Below, piece by piece: positions 27,601 to 41,200 of a DNA stretch of 64,000 nt. The notes beneath the pieces are model-generated. The model was not told the origin of the DNA. It saw only the letters and a list, made by a program, of their open reading frames with translations, and made no database searches. This DNA is from Dipetalonema caudispina. Taxonomy: Eukaryota; Nematoda; Chromadorea; Rhabditida; Onchocercidae. The DNA is taken from contig JABVXV010000179.1 of the NCBI GenBank assembly GCA_013365325.1, forward strand, positions 61,644 to 125,643, written 5' to 3'. Both the position numbers and the translations under genes were made by a program. Each line of letters starts with the position of its first letter. The first letter of the stretch is position 1.

Positions 27601-30600
27601 TCACTGCGGTCGATTATGACCCAGTTTCTGCACCGTTTGTTCATCTTACTAGCTGATTATACAACTTCGGATGCAACTGGCAGCACCCAGGAGTATGTCC
27701 GAAAATCTGTGGAAGTTTCTCAGCTGGTGTTTAAGGTATGTTTGTTTTTCGCTGCATCTTAACTTATGCAATGTTTGATTTCTCTTTGGTTAAAGATTAA
27801 CAAATCCACGTTGTTAAACAATAGCTTCATAAAGCTTCAGAAAAATTCATGCTAATGTTAAATTAATTTTGTTTTTTGTTAATTTCTGCCATTGTTTTTT
27901 CTCCTTTTAACAACCGTGAAAGTAGATTATGCAAAGTTTTTTTTTTTTTTTTTTTTTTTTTGTCATGAAACTCGTTTAACTTTTCCAAATTTTGATTGTT
28001 TTGGATTTCGAAACAATTTTTGAAGGCTATTACACAAGTAATAAAAGATGCGCCTTCCCTTGTACTTACATCGAAACGTTTGCAATTATTGCTGACCTAT
28101 GTTGAGACAGATATTGTTGATAATCAGAAGCAGGCAGTAGCGTTCCCACTCATCAGAGCAATCATCATCCGCAAACTTCAGGATCCAAAGGTTAATTTGC
28201 TTGAGAATGGAATAGTTATGTGTCAGAAGACAGTTATAATCTTGTGATAATTCATAGATAAGGGGATTTGTGTATAGTGAGATCGGGAAGTCAATTTAAC
28301 CTTGTAAACCAGAAAATAAAAATTGTCTTGCAAGCACTGGCATCTTCCGTAATCATTTTCATTGGTACTGAGTGGCAATTCTTAAGGTATTCGTTAGAAC
28401 TTCTGTCATTTACATTATACTTGGATTAAATTTGGAAGAGGTTAATATGGGCTCGTTTAGATCATCGAAATCATTCAGTATCTCGCAGAAACTGCCGTTA
28501 TATCAGAAGTTTCACACATTCGAGAACAGTGCCGGCAGGTCAACCTTTTTAAATCATCCTTTTTTCCGGAACTTTTAAAATTTATTCCTGAAATCAAAAT
28601 ATCAGGAGGTATAAAGATATCGAAAGCTTATTTTGATCCAAATTAAAGTGGCTGTTCTCACTAATTTAAGAAAATGGAAGATTTAAGCCTTAAGATTAAA
28701 CTTCCGTATTAGTGCAATGGAAAAGTTTTGCGAATTAAGTAATTTCACGGAGAGAATTTCTGAAATCAAAATATCAGGAGGTACTTAGTGTTACTATGCA
28801 AAGCTTAATATCTTTATATGGCTGATATTGCTTTGAATTGTTTCACTTTGAAACAATTTTCATTACCTTCCGTGGTGTATTCCCAGTATTCTGCACGTTC
28901 TTCTTTACATATTTTGTGATCACTGTTGATCTCAATTTAGGAAGACAACTTCTCATATGCTTGAACAAAGTGTATGGCCATATGCTGTATCCTTTGCAAG
29001 TTCAATAAATAGAACTTTTTAAAAGCAGCTTAACTGATATCCTTTAATGGGATATCAATTAAGTTTAATGCATGTGAGGGTGTACTACGGAAATATAATT
29101 ATTGGTGAATATCCCAACCTTTTAATGAACCAAATAAGATATACTGATGGTAATAAAGATAATTCAATAAAACATAATAGCTATTAGTACGGGATATAAA
29201 TTTTCTTTAAAATAACTTCCTATTATTTATAAATGGCAGAATATTGCTGATATTTCTTTGACGTGATTTTTTTTAAGCATTTACAAGAATTGAATTATCT
29301 TTCAGGTGATAGCTCTGTTTATTGATGGCCATCCGCAGTGTAAAAAGCCGTCGAAATATGTTGAATTCTTCTTAGAACAACTTGATTATCAGCATGAAGA
29401 CGGTAGAAGGTCTGCAGTTGAAATGCTGAATATATTTTTTGAGAAGCTTACAGAGGTTTGTTTGTTATTTTTGCATTTTCGAAAGTGAAATAATCTAATA
29501 TAGATTTATGACTAGGCTTTGTTACTGAATAGTAATATCATTATTGATTGATTATTCGAGGTCAATCTATTCGTATGTACTGTGCTTCTTGAAGAAATCT
29601 GTCGATAGGATTGCCTTCTAGTATTATATTTTGAAAAAATTTTAATTTTATGCATAGTGATATTTACTTACAGGAAATTAATGATCATTATGGTTTATTA
29701 GCATTTGTGAAACTAGCAGCTCGACTAATGAACGACGAAAGTACGGAATGTCGTCAGATGATTATGTTGGCCATGCAGAAATTGGTAGTATCTGTGTCGG
29801 AATCTAAGCGAAATGACCTCTATTTGGCAACAAGGGATTGGTTGGAAAGTAAAAAGGCCAGTTTGCTCATGATAATTATTCTAAAAATGCCTGAAAAATG
29901 TGCTTTACTAACGGTGTCATTGAAAAATATTGACTTAATGCACCAGAAAGATACAGTTATTTTCAGGAAGCATATATTTGTATTGCCGTACAAGCACTAG
30001 TGATATTTAGCAAATTAGGAGGTGAAAATTTTGGAAATACTTTTCGAGAGTTATCACCTATACTGTCTAAAATTGTTCGGGCTGATATTTTAAATTCTTA
30101 TGCTGAAGAAAGTATTGGTATTGTCATTGATAGCCTTAATTTGTTGATAAGCGAGCACAAAAATCAAACGACGCAGTTTGCTGAAGAAGGATTACTGGAT
30201 TCTATTTTAAGTAAGTATTTATAAATTTAATAGTACAACTATTAATGAGTTCACATCAGAAGTATGGAAGGGAACGGAAATACAAAATTCGAGAGAAGCA
30301 AATCTGAATTCTGAATTAAGGTTTTCAAGGTTCGGTAATAGCTTAGTTTTGCTTATTTTAAGGGAGCAGAAAGATGCATGATTTAATACTCTCGGACTCT
30401 GCACATTTTTTACTCTCAGTTATAAAAGTTTACATCCGAACTTTGTTTTGGTTTTAACTCTTGAATTCAGAGGTACATTTATGATCAATTATTTTTCAGG
30501 AGAAATGGGTCCGCTGGCGCGATGTAGTAGATCACCCACTGTTCAGTTATCTGCAGCTCGATTTCTTGGCTCGTTGTTTTCCATTTTTAATAAAGAATAC

Positions 30601-31792
30601 ATGTTATCACGAAGTGATCCATCTCCTCGGGAGTTCATGCAGTGGACATTGGCACAGATGAAAACTTACCAACTGAGCAATGAACTGGCTGAACAGGTTG
30701 GATTTCTGAAAGCACGAAAATTTGTTTTTTGCAGTGACTCACGCATTATCTATTTTACAGCATCAGCTGGTTTCTGTTGATGATAGCTGGGGTTTATTAT
30801 GCTTCATTTGTGGTTCTCTTTCAGATAGCGAAGAACTTGGTGTATCTTTTCGATGTAGTTGCACAATCAAATGAAGATCTTCGATGGCTCTGTCATAGAC
30901 TTAGTGTGTTGTGTAACTTTGAGTTGGTCAAGTTGCCAACTGAAACTGTTCGAGTGGGTCGCTTCTCTTTATCGTTCTATTAATCGCGGATTTGACTTTT
31001 TTCTTCCAGAGTTTTTGAGTATTTTCAAGATTTTTTGACGATTTATATCTTTATCAACCTTTGTTCCCGTTGAATTTTCTCATTCAATGACGATTTTTAT
31101 ATCAACTTCTCTTTCAGTTTTATGATAATTTCATGTTGCAGAGAATCAATATTTTCAAAGTGACAGCAGTTATTGTCCTAAAAATTGATCCTAGCCGAAG
31201 TGATATTGTCGTACAATCATTATTACCTTCTCTCTATCGTGAAATGCAAGGCAAATCAACACAAAGTATATTTTTTGGATTCATCATTAATTCATTTTAA
31301 AAAATGTATGCCGTTAAATTCCCATTATAGTTCAAAAGCACTTTTAAATATTACGGCTGAAATATCGAATGTATGAGTTATATCATCATCTATTCCAGGT
31401 ACTGAAATATTGCAAAAAGTTGCGATAGAAGTGGCGGAAACAATAAAAGCAAGAATTGGTGACGAGGAATTTACAAAACGGTTGGCTGAGTGCAATAAAT
31501 TGTTCGCTGCTAGACTTGAAGGAAGGAAACGAAAACAAAAGGTTGACTTGTTGTTGTGGAATCAAATCCTTTATTATTCTTTTCCGAAATTGCTAATGTC
31601 GTTTGTATGGTACATCTAAACAGGAACTAGTCTTAGCCTTGGCATCATTTTGCCCAATCCTTCTATTATCCTCTAGAAGTTATTTCAAATTTGCAGGAAG
31701 AAGCTGTTTTGGATCCCACTATTGCGGCATGGAAAAAAATTCGAAAAAATAAAATGAAACGAAAGATAAAGAAAAGGCGAATAGTTGATTAA
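18649..31792 (+). CDS. UTP20: UTP20 homolog, 3' part (29 exons, to the stop)
   Basis: This continues the same reading frame. Exons: 18649-18847, 19595-19752, 19881-20125, 20454-20580, 20749-20913, 21280-21493, 21603-21680, 21841-21996, 22132-22329, 22416-22561, 22792-22869, 24128-24389, 24863-25002, 25227-25383, 25892-25990, 26175-26342, 26527-26777, 27057-27240, 27547-27735, 28026-28190, 28461-28538, 29306-29455, 29674-29848, 29947-30210, 30500-30696, 30825-30953, 31142-31265, 31399-31541, 31697-31792. Phases agree throughout; with the 5' part they give 2443 residues, consistent with the human protein (about 2785) less its N-terminus. The strongest family match is LDFFENVTHMQIHRRQRAF at 22132-22329, in the DRIM region. 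Others are SWDGRRIDQPDYDKR, MDLFGGVAEEKAVP and RLDPFVDIILQCLK. The end is a Lys/Arg tail (KKIRKNKMKRKIKKRRIVD), as in other UTP20 proteins, probably for nucleolar or RNA contact. Confidence 0.95.
27937..27961. repeat. Poly-T tract of 25 bases in a UTP20 intron
   Basis: It lies about 65 bp upstream of the acceptor for exon 28026-28190 and could act as an extended pyrimidine tract; otherwise simple repeat. Confidence 0.8.
28588..28783. repeat. Pair of 24-bp direct repeats in a UTP20 intron
   Basis: The 24-mer starting ctgaaatcaaaatatcagg occurs at 28588-28611 and again at 28760-28783, same orientation, 172 bp apart. Flanks differ. Both copies lie in the intron between exons 28461-28538 and 29306-29455. 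Confidence 0.85.
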
Positions 31793-32059
31793 TAGTTTGT
31801 TCCTCTACCGGTTATTTATGAGGTGTTTTTGATATATTTCATTATTCTATTTCCTGCTCCAGCACTTCTTTCTGGGTGGGATCTTCGAGAAGATTTATTA
31901 CTTAGGAAATTATGCATCTGTGATTGGATGGATTTGCGACAGTGAGATACTTTAAGGAACCGTTATTTTTCTCTGCCGTAGTTTGTTAGACTCTCTCGAT
32001 TCTACTGTTGTTGTCTCTGTCGCAGAGATGTTGTATTGGCATTCGTTGTTATATAATTT

Positions 32060-32065
32060 AATAAA
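32060..32065 (+). terminator. UTP20 polyadenylation signal
   Basis: A consensus AATAAA lies about 270 bp after the UTP20 stop, on the same strand, in AT-rich sequence with no further UTP20-like exon. It is the first consensus signal seen after the stop; use of it is inferred. Confidence 0.5.
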
Positions 32066-35000
32066 CTGAACTCACATGTGTTTGTATTGGCCTCAGTCAG
32101 CTTGCATTAAAATTGTATATAATCAATAGCATCGGATGTAAACGGTGAATTTAGTTAACTTTTGAATCTTGAAACATTGAAGGTATGAAGTTTCCGCCAA
32201 GAAATGCTTGTCGGTCATCATCTCCCTTAATTTTTATTCTATCATTTTTGCATTGAGGGTTTATACTACTTCTGGTAAGAATAAGCGATAGCAGTTGACA
32301 AGGTGGGTCCGTAATACTTGTGCATAATACCCCAGTTAATGTTTTAGTTGAAAAGGGGCAATCGGGTTCGGCATAACCGTATTGGGAGATGCCCAATAAA
32401 AGGAGATATTATGCATAAGAAATTTTTCGGGATCTGAGGTGTGAAGACGGATAGTTAATGAGTATAGAAGAGAAAGGCAGTTAATGCCAAAAGACAATGG
32501 AAGACAATCAGGATGAACGGAAGAGCTGGAAAATGCTTAGGTCCGAGAGTTGAGAGTGGTAAGCTTTGCTCCAAAACATCAAGTGAAAAATGTAAAGGAC
32601 ACATCTCTCCGGCAATAAGGAGAAGTAATTTTGAGCAGAAATGATACGATGACAGTGACAAAAATATAATTAGTGATGACAGAAAGACAAAAAAAGCCGC
32701 AAAATGATTATTGAAGGAAGGAAATTTTTGGTTACCACAAAGAAGAAGATTACTGTCTTTCATTTTCTTTTTTTCATCTATCATTCTTAACCACTCCGAA
32801 AATATGGTGCTATTTCCGGTGATTATTATAATTTTTATTGTTAGTATTGTTACTACCAATGTTATGAAAAAATTATAACAATGAATTCGTCTGACTGACG
32901 TAGTTGGCAAAGAAGCCTAAGTTAATGTCAATATCATAGATGGAATCTCTTCTCCAACATCAAATCATAGCAGTTTTTTCCTACGGGATTTAGTTTTGAA
33001 CAAAAATAATTTGCTTGAGTGCGCAGTCAGGGAAATAAAAACATCTTGAAAACTTTCCGAAGGATTCTCTTCTTTTCCGGTTTTCTCTTTTTTTGTTGTT
33101 GCTGTTGGATGCATGTATTATTTGTTATTCAATTTATTACAAAGGTAAACTAAGTGTCGTGATTTTATTAGTGATAATACTTAAAAATAATGTATTTGAG
33201 GTTCATTTCCTCTCAGAAAAATGAGGAAGTCTTTTCTCGATTATCTCATTAAACAAGCTGTTTTGCTATATGCAGAAAATTGTTTCAGTTTTGCATGACC
33301 CTCTAACAGCACTTACTAATTATTTGCGCATCGTTAATGAGAAATATGGTGTTAGAGATTTGTAGTTGCATTTATGTTCTTTCGAACTTCGAACATGCTT
33401 TTTTGCAAGAAGGCAATCCAAACAAGTCTGACAGCTTCTAATTTAATCTAAATTTCAATTAATAAATACATATCTAAATACATAAATAAATACCAATATC
33501 GATAAATATGTCAATAAAATATATTACATCCAAATGGCATTAGAAAAGAGCACTTCTTAGTATGGTAAAGGTTAGATTATGTTGTTGAAGCGGTCTTCTC
33601 ACTTCATTGACACTTCGTGCTTCCTGCCTGCAAATGGTTATCAGTCGTAGCACAGATCGATCTCTGAGAGAAGGAAGGATAACAGAAGACGAAGTGCTTT
33701 TCATTATTTCCTAACTGATAGAAATATGTACAAAAGTATTCCTTCAACACGGAGAAGGCTTCTTTCCTCAACTTCCACAGCTTTAATACCTCTTTTTTCT
33801 GCTGCTTTTCCTATCACCTTACGGTTTATGCCTGAATATAGGCAGCATTTCCTATCAAGTTCCCAAATGTCAGAATATTTGAAATTTTATTTGGCAGAAC
33901 ATGTTGAAAAGCTAAGGTGGCGCATTTTCAATTTATATTCGCTGAAAAAGATGGACCGAAGTTAAAAGCAAGTAATCCAAGACCCTGTTTCGGCAGCACC
34001 AACAAGATAACGTTGAGGACCCAAGCGATACCAGTCAGATAGTCCTCCCTATTGTTAAAAAGTCATTGGGTTATCCTGTTCTGATATTTCCATTATGCTG
34101 CTAGTGTATTGTGTGATGATCCAAAGAGATCGGATGGACTTTTTGCGTGCTGCAAGTTTTTTCCTCTTTTACGCATTGCCGACGTGGATTACGCTACCCT
34201 AAATGTCCACACATCTGCGAACGACTTAAGAAGAGTGCTTTACGAATTACGATTACGATAAAGCTATTTACCAACAACCTCATAAAATTCAAGTAATGGC
34301 GAAGAATCATAAATAGAAAAATGCTTAGCTTCTATAAAATTCCTTGTCGGCGGCCCTTGTTGCAAACCATCATTCCTATAAATTAAAAATAATGGAAGAA
34401 TCGACAAAGATCGAAGGTCATTGTTTGGGATATTTGAGATAATTGTTTCAGCCTAAAATTCACTCCTATTTCTTTTTCCACACCGAAAAGTTGCAAATAT
34501 TGTCTCTACAAATACAAAATTGTAACGCAATCAACCACTAACAAATGAGAGTACTAAGGAATGCTGATATGAGGAAGAGGGAATGGAATCTGCATGAAAG
34601 AGTTCAAGTTAAAGTGCTCCGATAAATGTTGGGATCGGGATGCCATCAAGTTCAACGATAGTTTTATTCCTCGCTTTGCTTATTGCTTCCCATCCTTGAA
34701 TTCCTTGCGGTACATATCTTAAATTCTTCCAAACAATCCTTCTAAACTGTAAAAGCAGAACAGCTATTTAGCACTGCCCCGTAACACCCTCGGCCATGAA
34801 AGTTATATTCATATAACGAAGAGCCCTGATGACTTATGGCAACGTTTTATTCAGCAAAAACCGATCGCCGATCGTTTGGTAACATGTATCAAATTTAGTA
34901 GTAAATAATTTGTTTTTATAATGTTCAATTTTGATAGCCTCTGATGTACTCAGTCAGATTTCCAAATTGTTTAAATTTATTGCTCTTTCATTGCAAGCAA

Positions 35001-35439
35001 GACTGCAAGAACGTTTTGTAACAGAAAAAGGCGCGCTGCTTTGAAGCTAATAGTCCAATTCGCCAAGCTGCGAAATTCATTTGCTGTAATTTCGTATTTG
35101 GCAGAGAGGCTATTGAAATATATTTCGATTCATTTCATGCCTGATTTCGTTACATTGTTAACAAAAAAGTCTCTTTTCGCTGTTGGAAGGGATTAGTTTT
35201 CGTGTTCTATTTGTAGAACTGATTTTATATGGAGCTAATTAACAATTAACAGAAAAAACATTTGATGCTAAAAATCTTGACATTTGAATAATTAGCTCCA
35301 GAAGAGAGGGAAGTAGGATATTTCTTTGTTCTGTTAACAGATAAGAATAAACGAAATCAGGCAATTGTCTAAATCATCAAGAGAAACGGATTGCAAGATG
35401 CGATTCCTATTTTGAATTGTGTTGACTCAAAATACGTCA

Positions 35440-35890
35440 CTGATACAAAGCAGGACATTCATTAAGAATATTATTAGATTGACAGAGGAAAAGTTGGAGG
35501 CAGCACAAAATAAAATTGTTAAAAACGTTACGCTTCACCCAATCCAGAAAGTACTAAACACTGTAATGGAAATCGGAAAATGTGTCAAAGATTGCTTCAT
35601 GAAAGATGATGTTTTCGTAGGATGCTTTGAAAGATATACATTAGTCCACAATTTCAATATCTGATTTAATGTGCATAGCGTGATACGGTTTGTTCTGCTA
35701 GAGAATGTTAAACCGGTCCAAACGTCCCTGGCATGTTAGCCGGAAGCAAGAATTGTGATTTTATAGATGTCAATCATGCATGAATGCAAGGAATAATAGT
35801 CCAAAAATGTATCAAACGAATAGGTTGAAGAATTGTGCAACTGTATCGTGGAAGTTGGTGTCAGATAATACATGCTGGGTCGGAAATGTT
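35440..35890 (+). pseudogene. Degraded cysteine-rich secreted-protein gene (intronless relic)
   Basis: One reading frame reads KCVKDCFMKDDVFVGCFE, then passes a TGA and several more stops while still giving cysteine-bearing phrases in the same frame: SLAC, MHECKE, and VEELCNCIVEVGVR near 35830. The spacing (CxxxC...C, isolated C, C, then LCxC followed by G-V-R) resembles small secreted cysteine-rich proteins that nematodes carry in families; I cannot name the family. At least six stops and no introns across about 450 bp suggest a decayed copy, perhaps retroposed. It may instead be chance or an exon with introns that I misread. Confidence 0.35.
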
Positions 35891-38261
35891 CAATACTTGG
35901 CTTGGCTGTTAACTATATTATTGTTTGTGTATATTGGACAAAACTCGTCAATTGATAGGCTTATTCCTCATTAATATTGCAAACTATCATGGAATAGCAG
36001 AGGATCCAAATATTTGGCTTTTGGATCTGCACTGTCTGAGATATATCATACTTCATTATTGCTTCTGTTGTCACGGTCGTTCCATATATGTCAATGTGCC
36101 AAGCCTCTGTGGATCAACAACTTTCATTCATTTTTTCTAATGAAATTCTTTTTGGTTCCGTTTTCTATGATTCCTTCAGTTTCTGCTGAAATTTTCTTAG
36201 AATCTGTTTCATCTTTTGATCACTTTTAGCAATTCCAGTTCTTTGTCCATGGGAAAGTAATCTGTTGCACAATTTTAATCCTATCTTATTATTTCAGCAT
36301 ACAAATTTTATTTTCAGTGAATTAAAGAATTTTTGTTCAGTGCTTAATTTATTGCCAATGAAATAAAAGTGGTAAGAAATGATATGACAGCAATATCTAT
36401 AAATTATTGGCCAAAATCAAATTTTCATCGGCATCACCGTCATCACTGCTAATGAAACGACTGTTAGACTGTAATTGATGTTTAATGAATGTTCGGAGTG
36501 GAAATGCTTCCTTTCTGAAAAGGTTTTCAATTTGTAAAAACAGATTTCTTCCTTTCCTTAAAGATTTTGAAAACCTAAGCTCCTTTCCCTACCTTTTGTT
36601 TTATTGCTGATCGGCCAGTCCACATCATTGTGTTGTGATATTTCATCTTCACCGGGCTATTTCTATTCCTTTATAATGTCATCCAAAATATTCCTTTTTT
36701 TAAATTATAAAGAATTTTATGCTTTTACACTATTGTGGCCACTGTAACTGTACAGTACTCGGCCTATGCAGATGATGGATGCGCATGTTTTGGGTTAGAT
36801 ACTGCTAGACAAAGAAATTTATACAGTCACTGAATGTTAATTCAATCAGTTTTCATTGCAAATTTGTGCATCAATAAGGAAGCAGAACGCGAAGCAACAG
36901 GGATCTTTAAGAAATGCTTACAGAGAATGAAATATGGATCCACTCTTTCTATCCTTTGAAAATCTTCTTAAACATATGTGTCATAAAAATGATCAAGCAA
37001 AGTCACAATATGTGTTTATTGCTGAGATCACAATAACTGCCAAAAGTAAGGAAGAGAAAGGATTAGGTGCAAACAAGCTAATATTATGATAATGACCGTT
37101 TCCTCATTAATTAAACGTTGTGTCTTTCAAAACTAGCATGTGCCGTTGTTTGGCGTATCATTCTTCCACGTTGTCGGAAGGACGGGCAATAATTCATGAG
37201 CCATTTAGCACAAATATCAACTTTGTAATGATAAAATCACAATTTTTAAACCTTACTCAAATCCAATGGGTAGAAATGAAATCAGCCAAGGAAGTGAACT
37301 AATGCTAGATGAGGACAAATATTAAAATGTCCACTTATTCAGCCATGCATAGGACTGTCAATTCTTGATAACAATGAGTAACTTTGTAATCTTTGGAAGA
37401 GCAAGTTAATGTGAGTCAATTGTTTCAAATGAAGGAAATTAAGAGTTTAACATACATTATATTACATACGTAATTAATATTATAATCATCTTCGCTAATC
37501 AGCAGGCTTTATTGTTCAGCTAAAGAAAAAAGGGGAAGATTATGGGTAAAGAAGCAATTTCAAATGTATCGGTGGCCAAGACACTTTTTAATCAATTCAT
37601 GCAACAGACAACTAGCCTAGCATTTAAATAAAGCACATCAGGGCTGAAATTTGTTGGCAAAATTGCAAACTATGATGTTAGAGTTAGCTCTCATTAAATC
37701 TCTGTTTTAGCATTAACAAATATAAATGATTTCCGGAATGATAGATTTAAATCAATATCTGAAACAGTTTTATAGGAGTTTGAAGAAGCGATGCTCTTCG
37801 GTTCTATTGAGTAATTTTACCACAGTGATGTAGCACTTGCTTTCTCTTACTCTGAAGTCTGAGAAATTTTGCACCTAAATTTTGCACTTGAATTCCAATC
37901 TGCAACAATGCATGCTAAATTTCTGTCAAAGACTCTATTAGCTACGAGAATATTCGACATTGATTTGTCAATAAAAAAACAAGTTAATAGTAAAATAAGT
38001 TAATTTGCTATTGTTATTACTACAAAGATACGAAAACATATTAAAGCATTGATAGTTAACATGCTGTACACATAGCAAATGAAACAATAAAGTTATCATC
38101 CATGAAGTTGAATGATTAGAGTAACAGATAAGAAAGGTCACGGGTGGAAACAAGGCTGTAAGTAGGACAGGAGGAAATCATGGATGCAGACAATGTACAA
38201 CATTCAAGTCAACTGGATGAATCCTGAATTCTGAAGAAATGAGAAGAGATCTCAATAGTAA

Positions 38262-41200
38262 TTACAGGTATTCGATATCAACAATTTTGTTGTACCGCTT
38301 GCTGATACTTCGATTTCTCCCATCCACATCCTTCTTTGTCAAACTTTGTACCAGCCTTCTATCGTTCCTCGAGAATGTTCGGTGCAACTGAAAATAAAAG
38401 TGACCCTTCTTGAACATAATTTCATTGTAACAGTTTCATTCAGGCAAACATTTTTTAACTACCCGACGAAAAAAGGAGTCTACCACAATGTAAGCCTTGC
38501 AGATCTTCGGACAGACGAACTTTTGTTGCAGTAAGAAAACTTCTTACTTACTGCCATCTTATTTCACTAAACTGACTAATGTCTCTTCATGCTTGAATTA
38601 GTATCGGGATTTTCGACATTATTAAATTTGTTCGTTACCTCCAGCGGTAAATTATTGGCTGTATGTGAGAAGACAGAGCGATACATCGGAGTAAACTGAA
38701 TACTGTTCGAACGTACTTCACCCTCTTCTATCATTATTTGGCCTGGAATGAAGATTTGGTATCGTGAAAACTGGTGAGCACAATAAAAAATCAGGCTATA
38801 TTTTACATTGTGGGTACAAAGTTTAATAGTATGAACGCCTAGCATAGCGCGTCAAAATGTTTTGTAAAATTTTTCACAGAAGTGAGTGTTAATGTCATGA
38901 GAACATTTCAACGGTGGAGAAATAAAAAGGTTCGAATTTCGTTTCCTTACCGAGATTACTTGCTGTAATAAGTGCCACTAGTGGTTTGTCGTTAGGATTC
39001 GGACCAATTGTAAGGAAACCGTAATGTATGTGCTGATCAGTGGTGTCATTTCTGTTTATTGCTATCGATCTGAATATTTTGAATGATCAAAAAAAAAGTT
39101 GGGAACAGTTTAAGGTAATTATTATTCAAGAAATTAATCTATGTAACTGGGTGGGAGATGATTAGTTGACGATTAAACCGGCTTGAATAAGAATACTGTA
39201 AATAAGTTTAATGCATGGATTCGTGTAAATATTAGTATTGGGAAGCAGTAAATGATTCTTTTATCATTTTGTTTAAATAATACTTATTCACACCGAAATT
39301 TTAGATAAATTCAAAATGAATGAGGTCAGATTAAGCAACAGACAGGTTATGTGAAACATTAGGCTTTGACGTGAATGATTATTCTTGTTTCAACATACGT
39401 GAAATTGATACTAGGCTTGCCAAACACTAATACATCAGCAACTGTAATTGCAAGAATTTCCGTATAGGATATTCCCTCGAAATCTGTTACATAGTCTACA
39501 GTGCGCGAACGTGTACCTAAATGGACGAAAAGATCAGCAACTTGCTTCATTCATCTATCGTTTTTAAAAAAGAATCTCAACAGCTGAAGTTGTCAAATCA
39601 CATTGACCAACTGAGTCTTTTCATTCTAAATGATTACTTACCATTTACTTCAGCTTTCCATATACCAATCATCCATGCTAGTGGAAGTAAAATTGGAGCA
39701 AGCGGTTTTGTTGTTGTCACTGAAATTTAATTCTGTATTAGCGGATGAATTTTAAGGGAATGAGAATCTGAGAAAATGATTCACTGAAATATACGCGAGT
39801 TATTACCGGATACTTAATGCATTTCGACTAATTGCTCCTTCTTCTCTTTTTCAAAATCTACAATCACACTTCTTAGAAGAGAATCTGAGCAATTGACCGA
39901 TTGTTGCATATACTAATGATCGTTATGATAAAGCAGACCAGTCTCGTTTAAATAAGTGCACTGCCCGCAGGATACGGCACAGTTGACATCAAAAAATCGC
40001 GTATGATCACGCATTTGTTCACACTGACCCTGTCGCTTCCACTGATTGCAACTGCCATAAATATCTTGACAAGGCCCTTAATTAATCACTATTAGTAACA
40101 AAAGAACAAGATTCGATCTCATTTAATAGAGGAAAAGTGCCGGGAGATTTGATACCACCGTATTCATTCTTAAACAATATGGTATGAAAAATATGCTTGA
40201 ACAAATTTTGTTAAAACCAACGATCGCAGTCTTTTCCCATCCATCCTGGCTGGCAGATGCATGAGTAGTCGTTCCATTTATCAATGCATTTCGCACCGTT
40301 TTTACAGCGTCGAAAGTTGCATTCATTTATTTCTGTAGAAAAACAAATCTTATATATTTCAGTCCTCATGATTTCAACTATCATCAACTGCCGAAATGGG
40401 TAGTCTAGCAGAACTGAGTTCTCTGAGCACATTGATAGCTGTGTGAGATGTAAATGGAAGGATCTTTAAAGTAGTAAAGTTACCACGTTCGCAGTATCTG
40501 CCAGAAGCACCGGGTGGACATTTACAGCCTAGCTCACCATTACTTTTTTCCACACAAGTACCATTTCTCCTGCATAGATTAGGATCACATCTTCCTGCAA
40601 TTGTTGCTCACAGCCCTTTCATAGAGATTATGCCAACAGTTGGAATTTCACCGAATAATGTCATTTTGTATGAAATTGTTCCGTCCTCTCGAACAGGAAA
40701 AATAAACGTCTGATGGGAAGCTGTGTAACTTTCTGAAGGCCATAATAATTTTAAGATGATTTGAGGATGCATCAGTTTCAGATCCTTACAGTAACAAAGT
40801 GCAAGTGAACGGAACTGGTAAATAAATCACCATAACTTTTCCGGAAAACTGAGAACTGGGAAGTGAGCGTTTTCTCAACTTTGCATATAACTTGGCTAAG
40901 TGCTTTTAAAATTAAAGTTTCCGGACTTGTCGAAAAAAGTCTATCATCTTTCAAGTGCGGTAATTTGTGCCATGTTTGAATGAACTTGATGAAAACAGCT
41001 GTAGAAACGAAAAGGTCAGGGACTGTTTCGAAATGCTGATTCATGGATTTAGTAGTTTATAAGGTTTCCAGCTTCAAAATTACTTCTCTTTTTCAAATTT
41101 TAAACATTTTTTGTTTCTGAATAAAATTCTTTTGTATAAGATGAAGAAGTTCATTCCCCATCTTTTTTCCTGTTCATAAATAAATGATTAATCCAGTTGT

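Larger units (their letters stand above)
31793..38261. other. Gene-poor stretch between UTP20 and the Reeler/EGF gene
   Basis: Beyond the UTP20 3' region and the pseudogene listed separately I see no supportable gene. Two minus-strand frames at 32151-32396 and 32455-32910 start only at TTG and lack usable acceptors. The stretch contains the 3' flank of the convergent minus-strand gene that ends at 38262. Confidence 0.5.

Noticed and set aside
32151..32910. Two minus-strand open frames, one cysteine-bearing (CPFSTKTLTGVLC), one hydrophobic
   Set aside because: Both begin only at TTG, no ATG or usable acceptor precedes them, and they cannot be joined in phase.
40652..40709. Longer version of this exon reading to MKGL and a TGA
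   Set aside because: It would put a stop in frame just before EGF3; the gtgaaa donor removes it through a 57-bp intron and keeps phase.
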